A DNA stretch of 64,000 nucleotides from Nonomuraea maritima (GTDB lineage: Bacteria; Actinomycetota; Actinomycetes; Streptosporangiales; Streptosporangiaceae), in assembly GCF_900100395.1 (NCBI RefSeq), contig NZ_FNFB01000015.1, positions 114,731-178,730 of the forward strand, read 5' to 3'. Under the pieces are notes generated by a model, which was not told the origin of the DNA, did not search any database, and was given only the letters and a program-made list of their open reading frames with translations. The number at the start of each line of letters is the position of its first letter. Position 1 is the first letter of the stretch. Shown here in pieces: positions 50,777 through 58,050 of this stretch. The position numbers and the translations under genes are program-made.

Positions 50777-51124
50777 TCAGTGGGCGGCTTCGTACTGCTT
50801 GACGACGCTGGCGGCGATGCGGCCGCGCTCGCTCACGGGCAGGCCGTTGTCGCGGGCCCACCGCCGGATCTCGGTGGACTTCTCACGGCTCATGGCGCGG
50901 CTGGAGGAGCCGGCGACGCCGCGACGGCCACCGCGGCCGCCGCGCTCGGCACGGACCGCGCGAGCCTTGGTGATGAACGGCGCGAGAGCCTTCTCCAGCT
51001 TCTCCCGGTTCTTGCCCGACAGGTCGATCTCGTAGGTCGTGCCATCGAGAGCGAACGTTGTGGTCCCCTCGGCGTCACCGCCGTCGATGTCATCGATAAA
51101 GGATTCAACGATGCGCTTGGCCAT
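50777..51124 (-). CDS. lsr2: Lsr2 nucleoid-associated protein
   Basis: The 115-residue xenogeneic silencer binds AT-rich DNA and bridges it. The N-terminal dimerisation domain (SFIDDIDGGDAEGTTTFALD, YEIDLSGKN) and the C-terminal DNA-binding domain (IRRWARDNGLPVSERGRIAA, with the AT-hook-like R-G-R) are both present, joined by a basic Gly/Arg linker. GGAG lies 7 nt before the ATG. In this genome it would silence AT-rich acquired DNA. A second copy elsewhere is usual in filamentous actinomycetes. Confidence 0.96.
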   Translation of the reverse strand: MAKRIVESFIDDIDGGDAEGTTTFALDGTTYEIDLSGKNREKLEKALAPFITKARAVRAERGGRGGRRGVAGSSSRAMSREKSTEIRRWARDNGLPVSERGRIAASVVKQYEAAH

Positions 51125-51773
51125 GGTGGTGCTCCAATTAACGTTATGGTTGCACGTACTGTATCGCCCTTCAGCAGCTCATGCATCGCGCGGGGGTTGC
51201 CATAGGGCGAAATGCAAGCCGGGCAAGTGATCCGGCGTCATGAAGTCCTTCGCGCATGTGTGATAATTCCTGCGGCCCACGGTGTGGCATTCTCGTCGCG
51301 ATCCGCTGTCGCGGCGGCGTGTCGGGCGGCTCGAAAACGAGCTTTGTTCTGCCATCTCACCAGGTCATCGACCGGTAACCGGGGCTGAAAGAGACGTGCC
51401 GGCCGAGGGTGGCGAAACTCTCACCGGTCCGCGTCCGTGCTATGGCGCGGCCGGCCGTGGCGGCCGTCGTGACCGGTCGGAACGCGACGGTGACTCCCTG
51501 GCATTGCGGCCGCTTCCGGTTTCCTCCTGGTCGCAATGGCGATACGGTCCTGCCAGTTGAAACGAAATTCAAGGGTTCCCGGCGGCAATGACATTGGCCG
51601 GCGCACTGTGCGCAACGGGGTCCGTACGCCTACGCGAGTGATGCAGCGGAATGTCCGCCCTGGGGGAATGCCGGTCGGCTTTGGCCTCCGCTGGGCGGCG
51701 ACGTATGGCAAGGAACCATTCGTGGCCGGGGCGCCGCGATCGTGGCATGAGCGCGGCGCGGCGCGGGCAGGAG

Positions 51774-51789
51774 TCGTACAATTGTTCGA
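51774..51789 (+). promoter_or_regulatory. Palindrome overlapping a TACAAT -10
   Basis: TCGTACAATTGTTCGA is symmetric except at one base pair and contains the -10-like TACAAT (51777-51782), 37 bp before the hydrolase ATG. A repressor bound here would block initiation. The -35 is not clear. Confidence 0.55.
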
Positions 51790-51792
51790 TCC

Positions 51793-51808
51793 GGCTCCCG
51801 CAGGAGCC
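51793..51808 (+). other. Short 5'-UTR hairpin
   Basis: GGCTCC-CGCA-GGAGCC forms a 6-bp stem with a tetraloop between the presumed start site and the ribosome-binding site of the hydrolase gene. Confidence 0.5.
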
Positions 51809-51825
51809 TTCTTCGGAGGTGTCCG

Positions 51826-52692
51826 ATGACCGCAAGCACCACCCACACCCTTGAGGCGCCCGGCGCGGTCCTGCACTACGACGTGCGGCCGGTCCAGGCA
51901 AGCACGGCTCCCACCCTGCTGATGATCGGTTCGCCGATGGACGCGAGCGGGTTCGCCGCCCTGGCCGCCCGTTTCACCGACCGCACGGTGGTGACGTACG
52001 ACCCGCGCGGCGCGGGGCGCAGTGTGCTGACCGAGGGCGCTCCCCGCTCGACACCCGACCTGCACGCCGACGACGTGGCCCGGGTCATCACCGCGATCGG
52101 CGGCGGGCCGGTCGACGTCTTCGCCAGCAGCGGCGGCGCGGTCAACGCCCTGGCGCTCGTGGCTCGCCGTCCCGAACTGGTTCGCGTGCTGGTGGCGCAC
52201 GAGCCCCCGCTCGCCCAGGCGCTTCCCGACCGCGACAACGTCCTCGCCGCGATAGCCGACATCGGGGAGACGTACCAGGCGAAGGGGTGGGGCGCGGGGA
52301 TGGCGAAGTTCATCGCGTCGACGAGCGTGCGCGGCGAGTTCCCTGCCGACCCCGCCGACCTGCCCGTGCCGAGCCCCACCGAGTTCGGGCTGCCCACGGA
52401 GGACGACGGCTCGCGCGACGACGTCCTGCTCGCCCAGAACCTCATCACCTGCACGCACTACCAGCCCCACTACGAGGCGCTGCGAGCGGCCTCGACGCGC
52501 ATCTTCATCGGCGTGGGCGTCGAGTCGGAAGGGCAGATCACCTACCGCGCGGGCACGGCGGTCGCCGAGCGGCTCGGCGTCGAGCCGGCCGTCTTCCCGA
52601 GCCACCACGGGGGCTTCTTGGAAGGCGATTTCGGCATGAAGGGCGAGCCGGACGCCTTCGCGGCCACGCTGCGCTCGCTCCTCGACTCCTGA
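51826..52692 (+). CDS. Alpha/beta hydrolase
   Basis: The 288-residue hydrolase has the oxyanion segment LLMIGSPMDASGF, the DPRGAGRS turn after strand 4, a nucleophile elbow reading FASSGGAVNALAL (Ser about 103, with Ala in place of the first Gly), and a terminal PSHHGGFLEGD giving the catalytic His. GGAGG precedes the ATG. It belongs to a small esterase-like actinomycete family; the substrate is unknown. It is followed by a strong terminator and a convergent MarR gene. Confidence 0.9.
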   Translation: MTASTTHTLEAPGAVLHYDVRPVQASTAPTLLMIGSPMDASGFAALAARFTDRTVVTYDPRGAGRSVLTEGAPRSTPDLHADDVARVITAIGGGPVDVFASSGGAVNALALVARRPELVRVLVAHEPPLAQALPDRDNVLAAIADIGETYQAKGWGAGMAKFIASTSVRGEFPADPADLPVPSPTEFGLPTEDDGSRDDVLLAQNLITCTHYQPHYEALRAASTRIFIGVGVESEGQITYRAGTAVAERLGVEPAVFPSHHGGFLEGDFGMKGEPDAFAATLRSLLDS

Positions 52693-52696
52693 CCTG

Positions 52697-52732
52697 GCGG
52701 CGCTGCTCGCCGTCGCCGGCGAGCAGCGCCGC
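52697..52732. terminator. Bidirectional hairpin between hydrolase and MarR genes
   Basis: A perfect 15-bp stem (GCGGCGCTGCTCGCC with its complement) and a GTCGCC loop lie between the convergent stops. Confidence 0.9.
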
Positions 52733-52747
52733 GTGCTGTCGGTTCGG

Positions 52748-53221
52748 TCAGCGTGAAGAGCACGCCCCGGCCACCCGCTGCAGCACGCGCGTGTACTCGT
52801 CGAGGTCGACGCCGTCGAAGTGGTCGATGAGACGACGGCGGACGGCGTTCAGGTGCGACGGCCAGGCCGTCTGCAGGCGGGCGTAACCGTCGTCGGTGAG
52901 CACCGCGTTCCAGCCCCTGCCGTCGTTGACGCACTTCACCCGCTTGACCAGCCCCTGGGTCTCGAGGCGGGCCACGACGCGGGTCATGCCGCTGACCGAC
53001 AGGTCGGCGGCCTCCGCCAGCGCGCTCATGCGCAGCCGGCGGTCGGGCGCCTCCGAGAGATGCATGAGCGTCAGATATTCGACCAGCGGCAGCTGGCGAT
53101 CATGCGTCATGTCGTGGTCGATGGCGCGGGGAAGCGTGGTGATCACCTTCACGAGCGTTCGCATGAACGCCTCTTCCTCGGAGGTGAGCGGTCTCAACGG
53201 CTCCTGCGTGGCTGCGCACAT
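52748..53221 (-). CDS. MarR-family transcriptional regulator
   Basis: The 157-residue winged-helix protein has recognition region LRMSALAEAADLSVSGMTRV and wing NDGRGWNAVLTDDGYA. GAGG precedes the ATG. It is divergent from the FMN reductase gene, and the shared 106-bp promoter has two TTGCTTG-type dyads, so it most likely represses both. A Cys near the wing (VKCVNDG) could serve in redox or quinone sensing, as in some family members, but this is speculative. Confidence 0.92.
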   Translation of the reverse strand: MCAATQEPLRPLTSEEEAFMRTLVKVITTLPRAIDHDMTHDRQLPLVEYLTLMHLSEAPDRRLRMSALAEAADLSVSGMTRVVARLETQGLVKRVKCVNDGRGWNAVLTDDGYARLQTAWPSHLNAVRRRLIDHFDGVDLDEYTRVLQRVAGACSSR

Positions 53222-53234
53222 GGCCTCATCCTAG

Positions 53235-53283
53235 TTGCTTGACAAAGCAAGCGTAAAGGGTTTTTATTGCTTGCCGAGACAAG
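53235..53283. promoter_or_regulatory. MarR operator pair over the FMN reductase promoter
   Basis: The first dyad is TTGCTT-gaca-AAGCAA (53235-53250, perfect 6-bp arms); the second is CTTG-ccgaga-CAAG (53270-53283). The plus strand also has TTGACA (53239-53244) and TTTTAT (53262-53267) with a 17-bp spacer, a strong housekeeping-type promoter for the reductase. The first dyad covers the -35 and the second lies just after the -10. Confidence 0.82.
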
Positions 53284-53327
53284 TACCCCGGGTTCGGGGT
53301 TGAACGATATGCGTGGAAGGATCACCG

Positions 53328-53891
53328 TTGACCAGGATCGGAATCATCCTCGGCAGCACCCGTCCCGGACGTAACGGCGAGGCCGTGGCGCACTGGGTCC
53401 ACGACCTGGCGGTCAAGCGGGGCGACGCGGAGTACGAGCTCATTGACCTGCTCGACTACCACCTGCCGCACCTGGACGAGATCGTTCCTCCCATCATGGG
53501 GCAGTACTCGCAGCCGCACACCTTCAAGTGGGCCGAGAAGATCGCCTCGTTCGACGGGTTCGTCATGGTGACCCCCGAGTACAACCACTCGACCTCGGGC
53601 GCGCTGAAGAACGCGATCGACTTCCTCTACGCCGAGTGGAACAACAAGGCCGTCGGGTTCGTCAGCTACGGCTCGGTCGGCGGCGCGCGGGCCGTCGAGC
53701 ACCTGCGCCTCGTCGCCGGTCAGCTCAAGCTCGCCGACGTCTCCCCGCAGGTCATGTTCACCATGCGCGACGACTTCGAGAACTACAGCGTCTTCACGCC
53801 GGGCGAGCAGCAGCCCGCCGCGCTGAACGCCATGCTCGACGAGCTCGTCTCGTGGAGCAAGGCCCTCGCCACGGTGCGGTCCGCCTCCTGA
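53328..53891 (+). CDS. NADPH-dependent FMN reductase
   Basis: The 187-residue flavodoxin-like reductase has the FMN phosphate loop GSTRPGRNGEAV near residue 9, PEYNHSTSGALKNAIDFL (about 88-105) and SYGSVGGARAVEHLR (about 115-130). The TTG at 53328 is chosen as start because GGAAGGA lies 6 nt upstream; the in-frame GTG at 53313 has no site. It should reduce FMN, quinones or azo compounds. Divergent from the MarR gene that probably represses it. Confidence 0.93.
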   Translation: MTRIGIILGSTRPGRNGEAVAHWVHDLAVKRGDAEYELIDLLDYHLPHLDEIVPPIMGQYSQPHTFKWAEKIASFDGFVMVTPEYNHSTSGALKNAIDFLYAEWNNKAVGFVSYGSVGGARAVEHLRLVAGQLKLADVSPQVMFTMRDDFENYSVFTPGEQQPAALNAMLDELVSWSKALATVRSAS

Positions 53892-53931
53892 TCCCGCGTC
53901 CGCTGCCGCCGGGGGGAGGTGCGGCGGACGC

Positions 53932-54540
53932 GTGGCTCGAACGCCGTGGAAGACCGCTCGGGGGGAGCGCCTTCCACGGCGGCGAGCGCCAAGGCGACGA
54001 GACACCGGGACGAGACCTGATCTTGATCGGCGAGCCTCATGCCGGCCGGATGATCTCTTCTTTCCTGTTCTGGCGCTGCTTCTCGCCGGTTGTTCCGCCC
54101 TGGTCCCCTTCCTCAGGGCCTCCATGTCGAGCGAGTCCATGGGGCCGACGATCAGGTCGGGGACGGAGATCGTGGTCAGGAAGACGGGCGACTACCGACC
54201 GGGACGAGGAGACGTCGTCCTGTTCAAGGCGCCCACGTACTGGCGTCCCAGTCCCCCGGAGGCGGTGTACGTCTCGCGGGTCATCGGGGTGCCGGGGGCC
54301 GTGGTCGAGTGCTGCGACGCGACCGGGCGGTTGCTTGTGGACGACGCCGCGCTGGAGGAGTCCTACCTTGCCGCGTCGCCGGCCGCGCGCGAGAAGTTCC
54401 GCGTGCGGGTACCGCCGGGCCGGCTCTGGCTCATGAGCGACAACCGCGACGTCGCGCTCGACTCCCGCGCCCACCAGGGCGACGGCGGTGACGGGACGAT
54501 CGACGTCTCCGACGTCATCGGCGTCGTGGATCTGCCTTGA
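53932..54540 (+). CDS. Signal peptidase I-like protein (S26) lacking the canonical lysine
   Basis: The 202-residue protein has an Arg-rich N-terminus, one membrane segment (about 42-60, LFFPVLALLLAGCSALVPF), then S26 boxes: SESMGPTI with nucleophile Ser69, GRGDVVLFKAP, VSRVIGVPG and SDNRDVALDSR. Box D normally reads K-R-V-I-G with Lys as general base; here that position is Ser115, so activity as a standard signal peptidase is doubtful. GTG 53932 is the only in-frame start before the membrane segment, with GGGGAGG 11 nt upstream. It follows the FMN reductase by 40 bp. Confidence 0.82.
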   Translation: MARTPWKTARGERLPRRRAPRRRDTGTRPDLDRRASCRPDDLFFPVLALLLAGCSALVPFLRASMSSESMGPTIRSGTEIVVRKTGDYRPGRGDVVLFKAPTYWRPSPPEAVYVSRVIGVPGAVVECCDATGRLLVDDAALEESYLAASPAAREKFRVRVPPGRLWLMSDNRDVALDSRAHQGDGGDGTIDVSDVIGVVDLP

Positions 54541-54598
54541 CGCGCTCACCGGCCTGAAGGCCGGAGCGCTGCGGACGATCCCGGTATGCCCTCCGTGA

Positions 54599-55561
54599 TC
54601 AGGTGGGGTCGAGGTTCGCGAGGGAGTGGCGGGCCTCGGCGGCGACCACGCGGCGGTACCCGTCCTCGCCCAGCTTCAGGACGTGCTTCAAGCCCAGGGC
54701 GTACGCGTGGTCGAACGCCTCGCCGGCCGGCAGCTCGATGTCGGGGGTCACTCCCACGCCCTCCCAGTTGGTGCCCGTCACCGGGTTGACCGCGCTCCCT
54801 GACGGGACGGCCGCCTTCAGATGCGGGCCGACCCGGTGGCGCATGCCCGGGTTCGCGCCGCCCCTGGTCCGCTCGCCCACCACCGTGGCCCGCCCGCGGG
54901 TCTGCAGGTCGTACGCCAGCTCCTCCGCTCCCGAGAACGTCTCGGAGCTGGTCAACACGTAAACCGGCTTGTCGGGGCCGAACCGCGGGCCAGGCGCGTA
55001 CGGCAGCGTCCAGTACTGGTGGGTCTCGCCGGACGGGCGATCGTAGATCGAGTTGAGGTGCGTCGTGGGCCACTCGCCGAACAGGTACGTGCAGAACAGG
55101 CTCACCATGCCGGGCGCCCCGCCCGTGTTGCGGCGTACGTCGAAGATCAGCACGTCGGTGTCGGCGAGCAGCGTCATGGCGGCCACCGCGCGGTCACCCG
55201 CGAACGCGGGGAAGGCGAACATGGTCGTGTCGAGATAGCCGACGTTGCCGGGCAGGCGCTCGACGCGGGCGATCCCGTGGCCGGACAGCGCCACCTCCTT
55301 GGCGTACAAATCAGGGTCGAAGGCGTCGCCCTCAGGAATCTCGTCCACGCTGTAGATGAGCCGCAGGTGCTTGTCGCCGTTGACCGACTGGAGGTCCCCG
55401 GTGACCGCGAGGGCGAAGTCCTCGTCGGTCTCGATCTTCGTGTACGCGCCGGAGGACAGCCGCTCGTGCAGGATCTCGGCGACCTGCTCCGCGACCTCGG
55501 GGAACACGTAATGCTCCGCTAACTGGGAACAGAGCACGGTGATCTGAGGGGTCCAGTCCAT
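54599..55561 (-). CDS. S41-family peptidase (IRBP-like)
   Basis: The 320-residue protein has an N-terminal helical domain typical of S41/IRBP proteins (LAEHYVFPEVAEQVAEILHE), DVRRNTGGAPG (about 141-151) and catalytic Ser210 in SSETFSGAEELAYDLQ, followed by GERTRGGANPG. No signal peptide or PDZ domain is present, so it is a cytosolic tail-specific-protease-like enzyme. No ribosome-binding site precedes ATG 55561; TATTGT ends 8 nt upstream, so the transcript may be leaderless. Confidence 0.9.
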   Translation of the reverse strand: MDWTPQITVLCSQLAEHYVFPEVAEQVAEILHERLSSGAYTKIETDEDFALAVTGDLQSVNGDKHLRLIYSVDEIPEGDAFDPDLYAKEVALSGHGIARVERLPGNVGYLDTTMFAFPAFAGDRAVAAMTLLADTDVLIFDVRRNTGGAPGMVSLFCTYLFGEWPTTHLNSIYDRPSGETHQYWTLPYAPGPRFGPDKPVYVLTSSETFSGAEELAYDLQTRGRATVVGERTRGGANPGMRHRVGPHLKAAVPSGSAVNPVTGTNWEGVGVTPDIELPAGEAFDHAYALGLKHVLKLGEDGYRRVVAAEARHSLANLDPT

Positions 55562-55670
55562 AGCTCGGCACAATAGACGCTTTTTGCTCCGCGGGGCTGG
55601 TGCGGTGGGCTCTCCGGGCGTACCGTGACTCGTGACCAGATTTCAAGTCCAGTCATGAGAAGGTGAAACG

Positions 55671-56327
55671 GTGAAGCGGGCGGACCGGATTCTCGACGCT
55701 GCGGAAGAGCTGCTCCTTCGGCACGGCTACCGCAAGGTCACGGTCGAGGACATCGCGGCCCGGGCCGGCGTCGGCAAGGGCACCATCTACCTCCACTGGC
55801 GCACCAAGGACGAGGTGTTCGAGGCACTGCTGCTCAGGGCATCCATCGAGCTGGTGGAAGAGTTCATCGAGGCGGTGCGCCGCGACCCTGCGTTCGTGCG
55901 GCCGCACCGGTTCGCGCGCGAGTCGCTGCTGGCCGTGAGCGGCAAGCCGCTTCTGCGGGCGCTGCTCACCACCGACCTCGACCTGCTCGGCAAGCTCGCC
56001 CACCACCGGCTGCGCAGCCACGACCTGCTCGCCGCCGGGCGCGTCCACGAGATGTCCGACCGGTACGGGTTGCTCCGCACGGACATCCCGCACCGGGCCT
56101 ACGCGCTGGGCGCTGCCCAGATGGGCTTCTACCTCTTCGACGGCTCGGATACCGGCGAGGCGCCGCTCGACATCGAGGCGCGGGGCGACGCCCTCGCCTT
56201 CACCGTGCGGCAGGCATTCGAACCGGCGGAGGAGCCGACCGACGAGATGCTCGCGGCGGCGGCCGAGGAGTTCATCACGATTTTTCAGGACCTGATCGTT
56301 CCCTACCGCAAGTGGATCTACGACTAA
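55671..56327 (+). CDS. TetR-family transcriptional regulator
   Basis: The 218-residue protein has an N-terminal TetR helix-turn-helix at about 7-50 (ILDAAEELLLRHGYRKVTVE, GKGTIYLHWRTKDE) and a variable C-terminal ligand domain. The GTG start follows GAAGGTGAA. The P450 gene begins 9 bp downstream, forming an operon. A TGACT...AGTCA dyad (55626-55655) is a possible autoregulatory operator. The effector may be the P450 substrate. Confidence 0.92.
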   Translation: MKRADRILDAAEELLLRHGYRKVTVEDIAARAGVGKGTIYLHWRTKDEVFEALLLRASIELVEEFIEAVRRDPAFVRPHRFARESLLAVSGKPLLRALLTTDLDLLGKLAHHRLRSHDLLAAGRVHEMSDRYGLLRTDIPHRAYALGAAQMGFYLFDGSDTGEAPLDIEARGDALAFTVRQAFEPAEEPTDEMLAAAAEEFITIFQDLIVPYRKWIYD

Positions 56328-56336
56328 GGAGGGACG

Positions 56337-57533
56337 ATGGTAGACATCGTCCAGCGGTACAACGTCCCGAGCCGGCATGCCTGGCTGCACGGCCCACGCA
56401 CGGGCGCCCCGGTCGAGTACGACACCCGCGCCGGCATGTGGCACGTCTACGGCTACCACGAGGCGCAGCAGGTGGTGGGCGACCCCGCCACGTACTCCTC
56501 CGACACCATGCGCGTCATCCCCAAGCACCTGCTGCCCAGCCCCGACGAGCTGTCCCTGGAGGGCTTCCTCACCCAGATCGACCCGCCCGAGCACGGCAAG
56601 CTGCGCAAGCTCGTCAGCAGCGCCTTCACCCGCAAGGTCGTCGCGGACCTCGAGCCGCGCATCGCCGAGGTCGCCCATGAGCTTCTCGACGCGGCCGCGG
56701 ACCGCGGTCGTTTCGAGCTGGTGACCGACCTGGCCTACCCGCTGCCGGTCATCGTCATCGCCGAACTGCTCGGCGTCCCCGCCGGGGACCGGGCCCTGTT
56801 CAAGAAGTGGGCCGACGCGCTCTTCCAGCGCGACGCCGAGTTCGCGATCAAGGAAACGGGCCGGCCCGACGCCGAGCTGCAGGCCGCGATCGAGCCATGG
56901 AAGGAGATGCGCGACTACCTCCAGGCCCACGTCACCGAACGCCGCGAGGCGCCGCGCGCCGACCTGATCACCAGGCTGGTGCAGGCCGAGGTGGACGGCC
57001 GGCGCCTGCCCGACGCCCAGGTGGTCAACTTCGCGATGCTCCTGCTGCTCGCCGGCCACATCACCACGACGATGCTGCTCGGCAACACGGTGCTCTGCCT
57101 CGATGCCTTCCCCGACCAGCAGGAGCGGGTACGCGCCGACCGGTCGCTGATCCCGGCCGTGATCGAGGAGTCGCTGCGCTACCTCACGCCGTTCGCGGCC
57201 CTCGCCCGCTCGACCGTGCGGGAGGTCGAGCTCGGCGGCGTCACGATCCCGGCCGACCAGTTGGTGATGGTCTGGCTCGCGTGGGCGAACCGCGACCCCC
57301 TGCAGTTCGCGGACCCGCACGTGTTCGACCTCGGCCGCGACCCCAACCCGCATCTCGCCTTCGGCCGCGGCATCCACTTCTGCCTGGGCGCCCCGCTGGC
57401 CAGGCTGGAGGGCCGGGTCGCGCTCGACATCCTGCTCGACCGGCGCAAGGAGCTGCGTTCCGACCCGGACGACCCCGTCGAGTTCATCCCCACCCCGAGC
57501 ATGACGGGGGTGCGTCGCCTGCCGCTGCTGTGA
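56337..57533 (+). CDS. Cytochrome P450
   Basis: The 398-residue soluble monooxygenase has the I-helix oxygen-binding motif AGHITT at about 239-244, the K-helix ExxR (Glu278-Arg281) and heme ligand Cys349 in FGRGIHFCLG. Size and motifs fit bacterial CYP107/CYP105-like enzymes. AAGGAGG precedes ATG 56337. It is in an operon with TetR upstream; no ferredoxin gene is adjacent, so electron partners come from elsewhere. Its 3' end overlaps the convergent Nudix gene by 50 bp. Confidence 0.95.
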   Translation: MVDIVQRYNVPSRHAWLHGPRTGAPVEYDTRAGMWHVYGYHEAQQVVGDPATYSSDTMRVIPKHLLPSPDELSLEGFLTQIDPPEHGKLRKLVSSAFTRKVVADLEPRIAEVAHELLDAAADRGRFELVTDLAYPLPVIVIAELLGVPAGDRALFKKWADALFQRDAEFAIKETGRPDAELQAAIEPWKEMRDYLQAHVTERREAPRADLITRLVQAEVDGRRLPDAQVVNFAMLLLLAGHITTTMLLGNTVLCLDAFPDQQERVRADRSLIPAVIEESLRYLTPFAALARSTVREVELGGVTIPADQLVMVWLAWANRDPLQFADPHVFDLGRDPNPHLAFGRGIHFCLGAPLARLEGRVALDILLDRRKELRSDPDDPVEFIPTPSMTGVRRLPLL

Positions 57534-57963
57534 GCCGCTTCATGACGTCCGCCAGGTGCGGCGGCTGCACCGGGTCGCTCAGCGCGGCGAGCTCGGCCCG
57601 CGTGAACCAGCCGAAGCCCTGGTAGGTGTCGGACTCCTCGGCGGTCAGCGCGCTCGGCGTGACCTCGGGCCTGCCGTCGAAGCGGGCCAGGTAGAACGGT
57701 TCGACCTTGACGTAGTGGACGCCGAGCCAGGTGAAGTCGCGCTCGACCGGCGTCCAGTGGTCGAGCACCGCGTCGCCGGGGAGACCGGTCTCCTCGGCCA
57801 GCTCGCGGCGCGCGGCGTCGAGCGGCGTCTCGCCAGGATCGATCCCCCCGCCGGGCGGCTCCCAGAACACGAGCCCGCTGACGGTGTCCTTCCAGCGCAT
57901 CAGCAGGACGCGTCCGTCGCCGTCGAGACACAGAACCCGGGCCGCCGCCCGATCGTTTGCCAC
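57484..57963 (-). CDS. Nudix hydrolase
   Basis: The 159-residue hydrolase of nucleoside-diphosphate-linked compounds has a full Nudix box at about 39-61 (start GGGIDPGETPLDAARREL, then AEETGL). The GTG start follows GGGGTGAGG. The last 16 codons overlap the 3' end of the P450 gene on the opposite strand. The substrate is unknown. Confidence 0.92.
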   Translation of the reverse strand: MANDRAAARVLCLDGDGRVLLMRWKDTVSGLVFWEPPGGGIDPGETPLDAARRELAEETGLPGDAVLDHWTPVERDFTWLGVHYVKVEPFYLARFDGRPEVTPSALTAEESDTYQGFGWFTRAELAALSDPVQPPHLADVMKRLTAAAGDAPPSCSGWG

Positions 57964-58008
57964 GCGCCCTCACCCCTTCCGCGCCCTGCGGGCAATCGTC
58001 ACATGCGA

Positions 58009-58038
58009 ACGCCGCCCGGTGGTCGTTCCGGGCGGCGT
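58009..58038 (-). terminator. Terminator downstream of argG
   Basis: ACGCCGCCCGG and CCGGGCGGCGT form an 11-bp stem with an 8-base loop, 12 bp after the argG stop. Confidence 0.85.
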
Positions 58039-58050
58039 CGGGGACCGCGG

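Larger units (their letters stand above)
51125..51825. other. 701-bp region without a recognisable gene
   Basis: Between lsr2 and the hydrolase gene. It is less GC-rich than neighbouring coding DNA and short open frames on both strands lack typical third-position GC bias and known motifs. Features seen: TAACGTTA just upstream of lsr2, a palindrome over a -10 at 51774-51789, and a hairpin at 51793-51808. It may hold a decayed gene, a non-coding RNA or only long promoters. Confidence 0.5.

Noticed and set aside
51536..51829. A 97-codon frame in the lsr2-hydrolase gap
   Set aside because: No ribosome-binding site, no typical codon bias and no motifs; it would overlap the hydrolase start.
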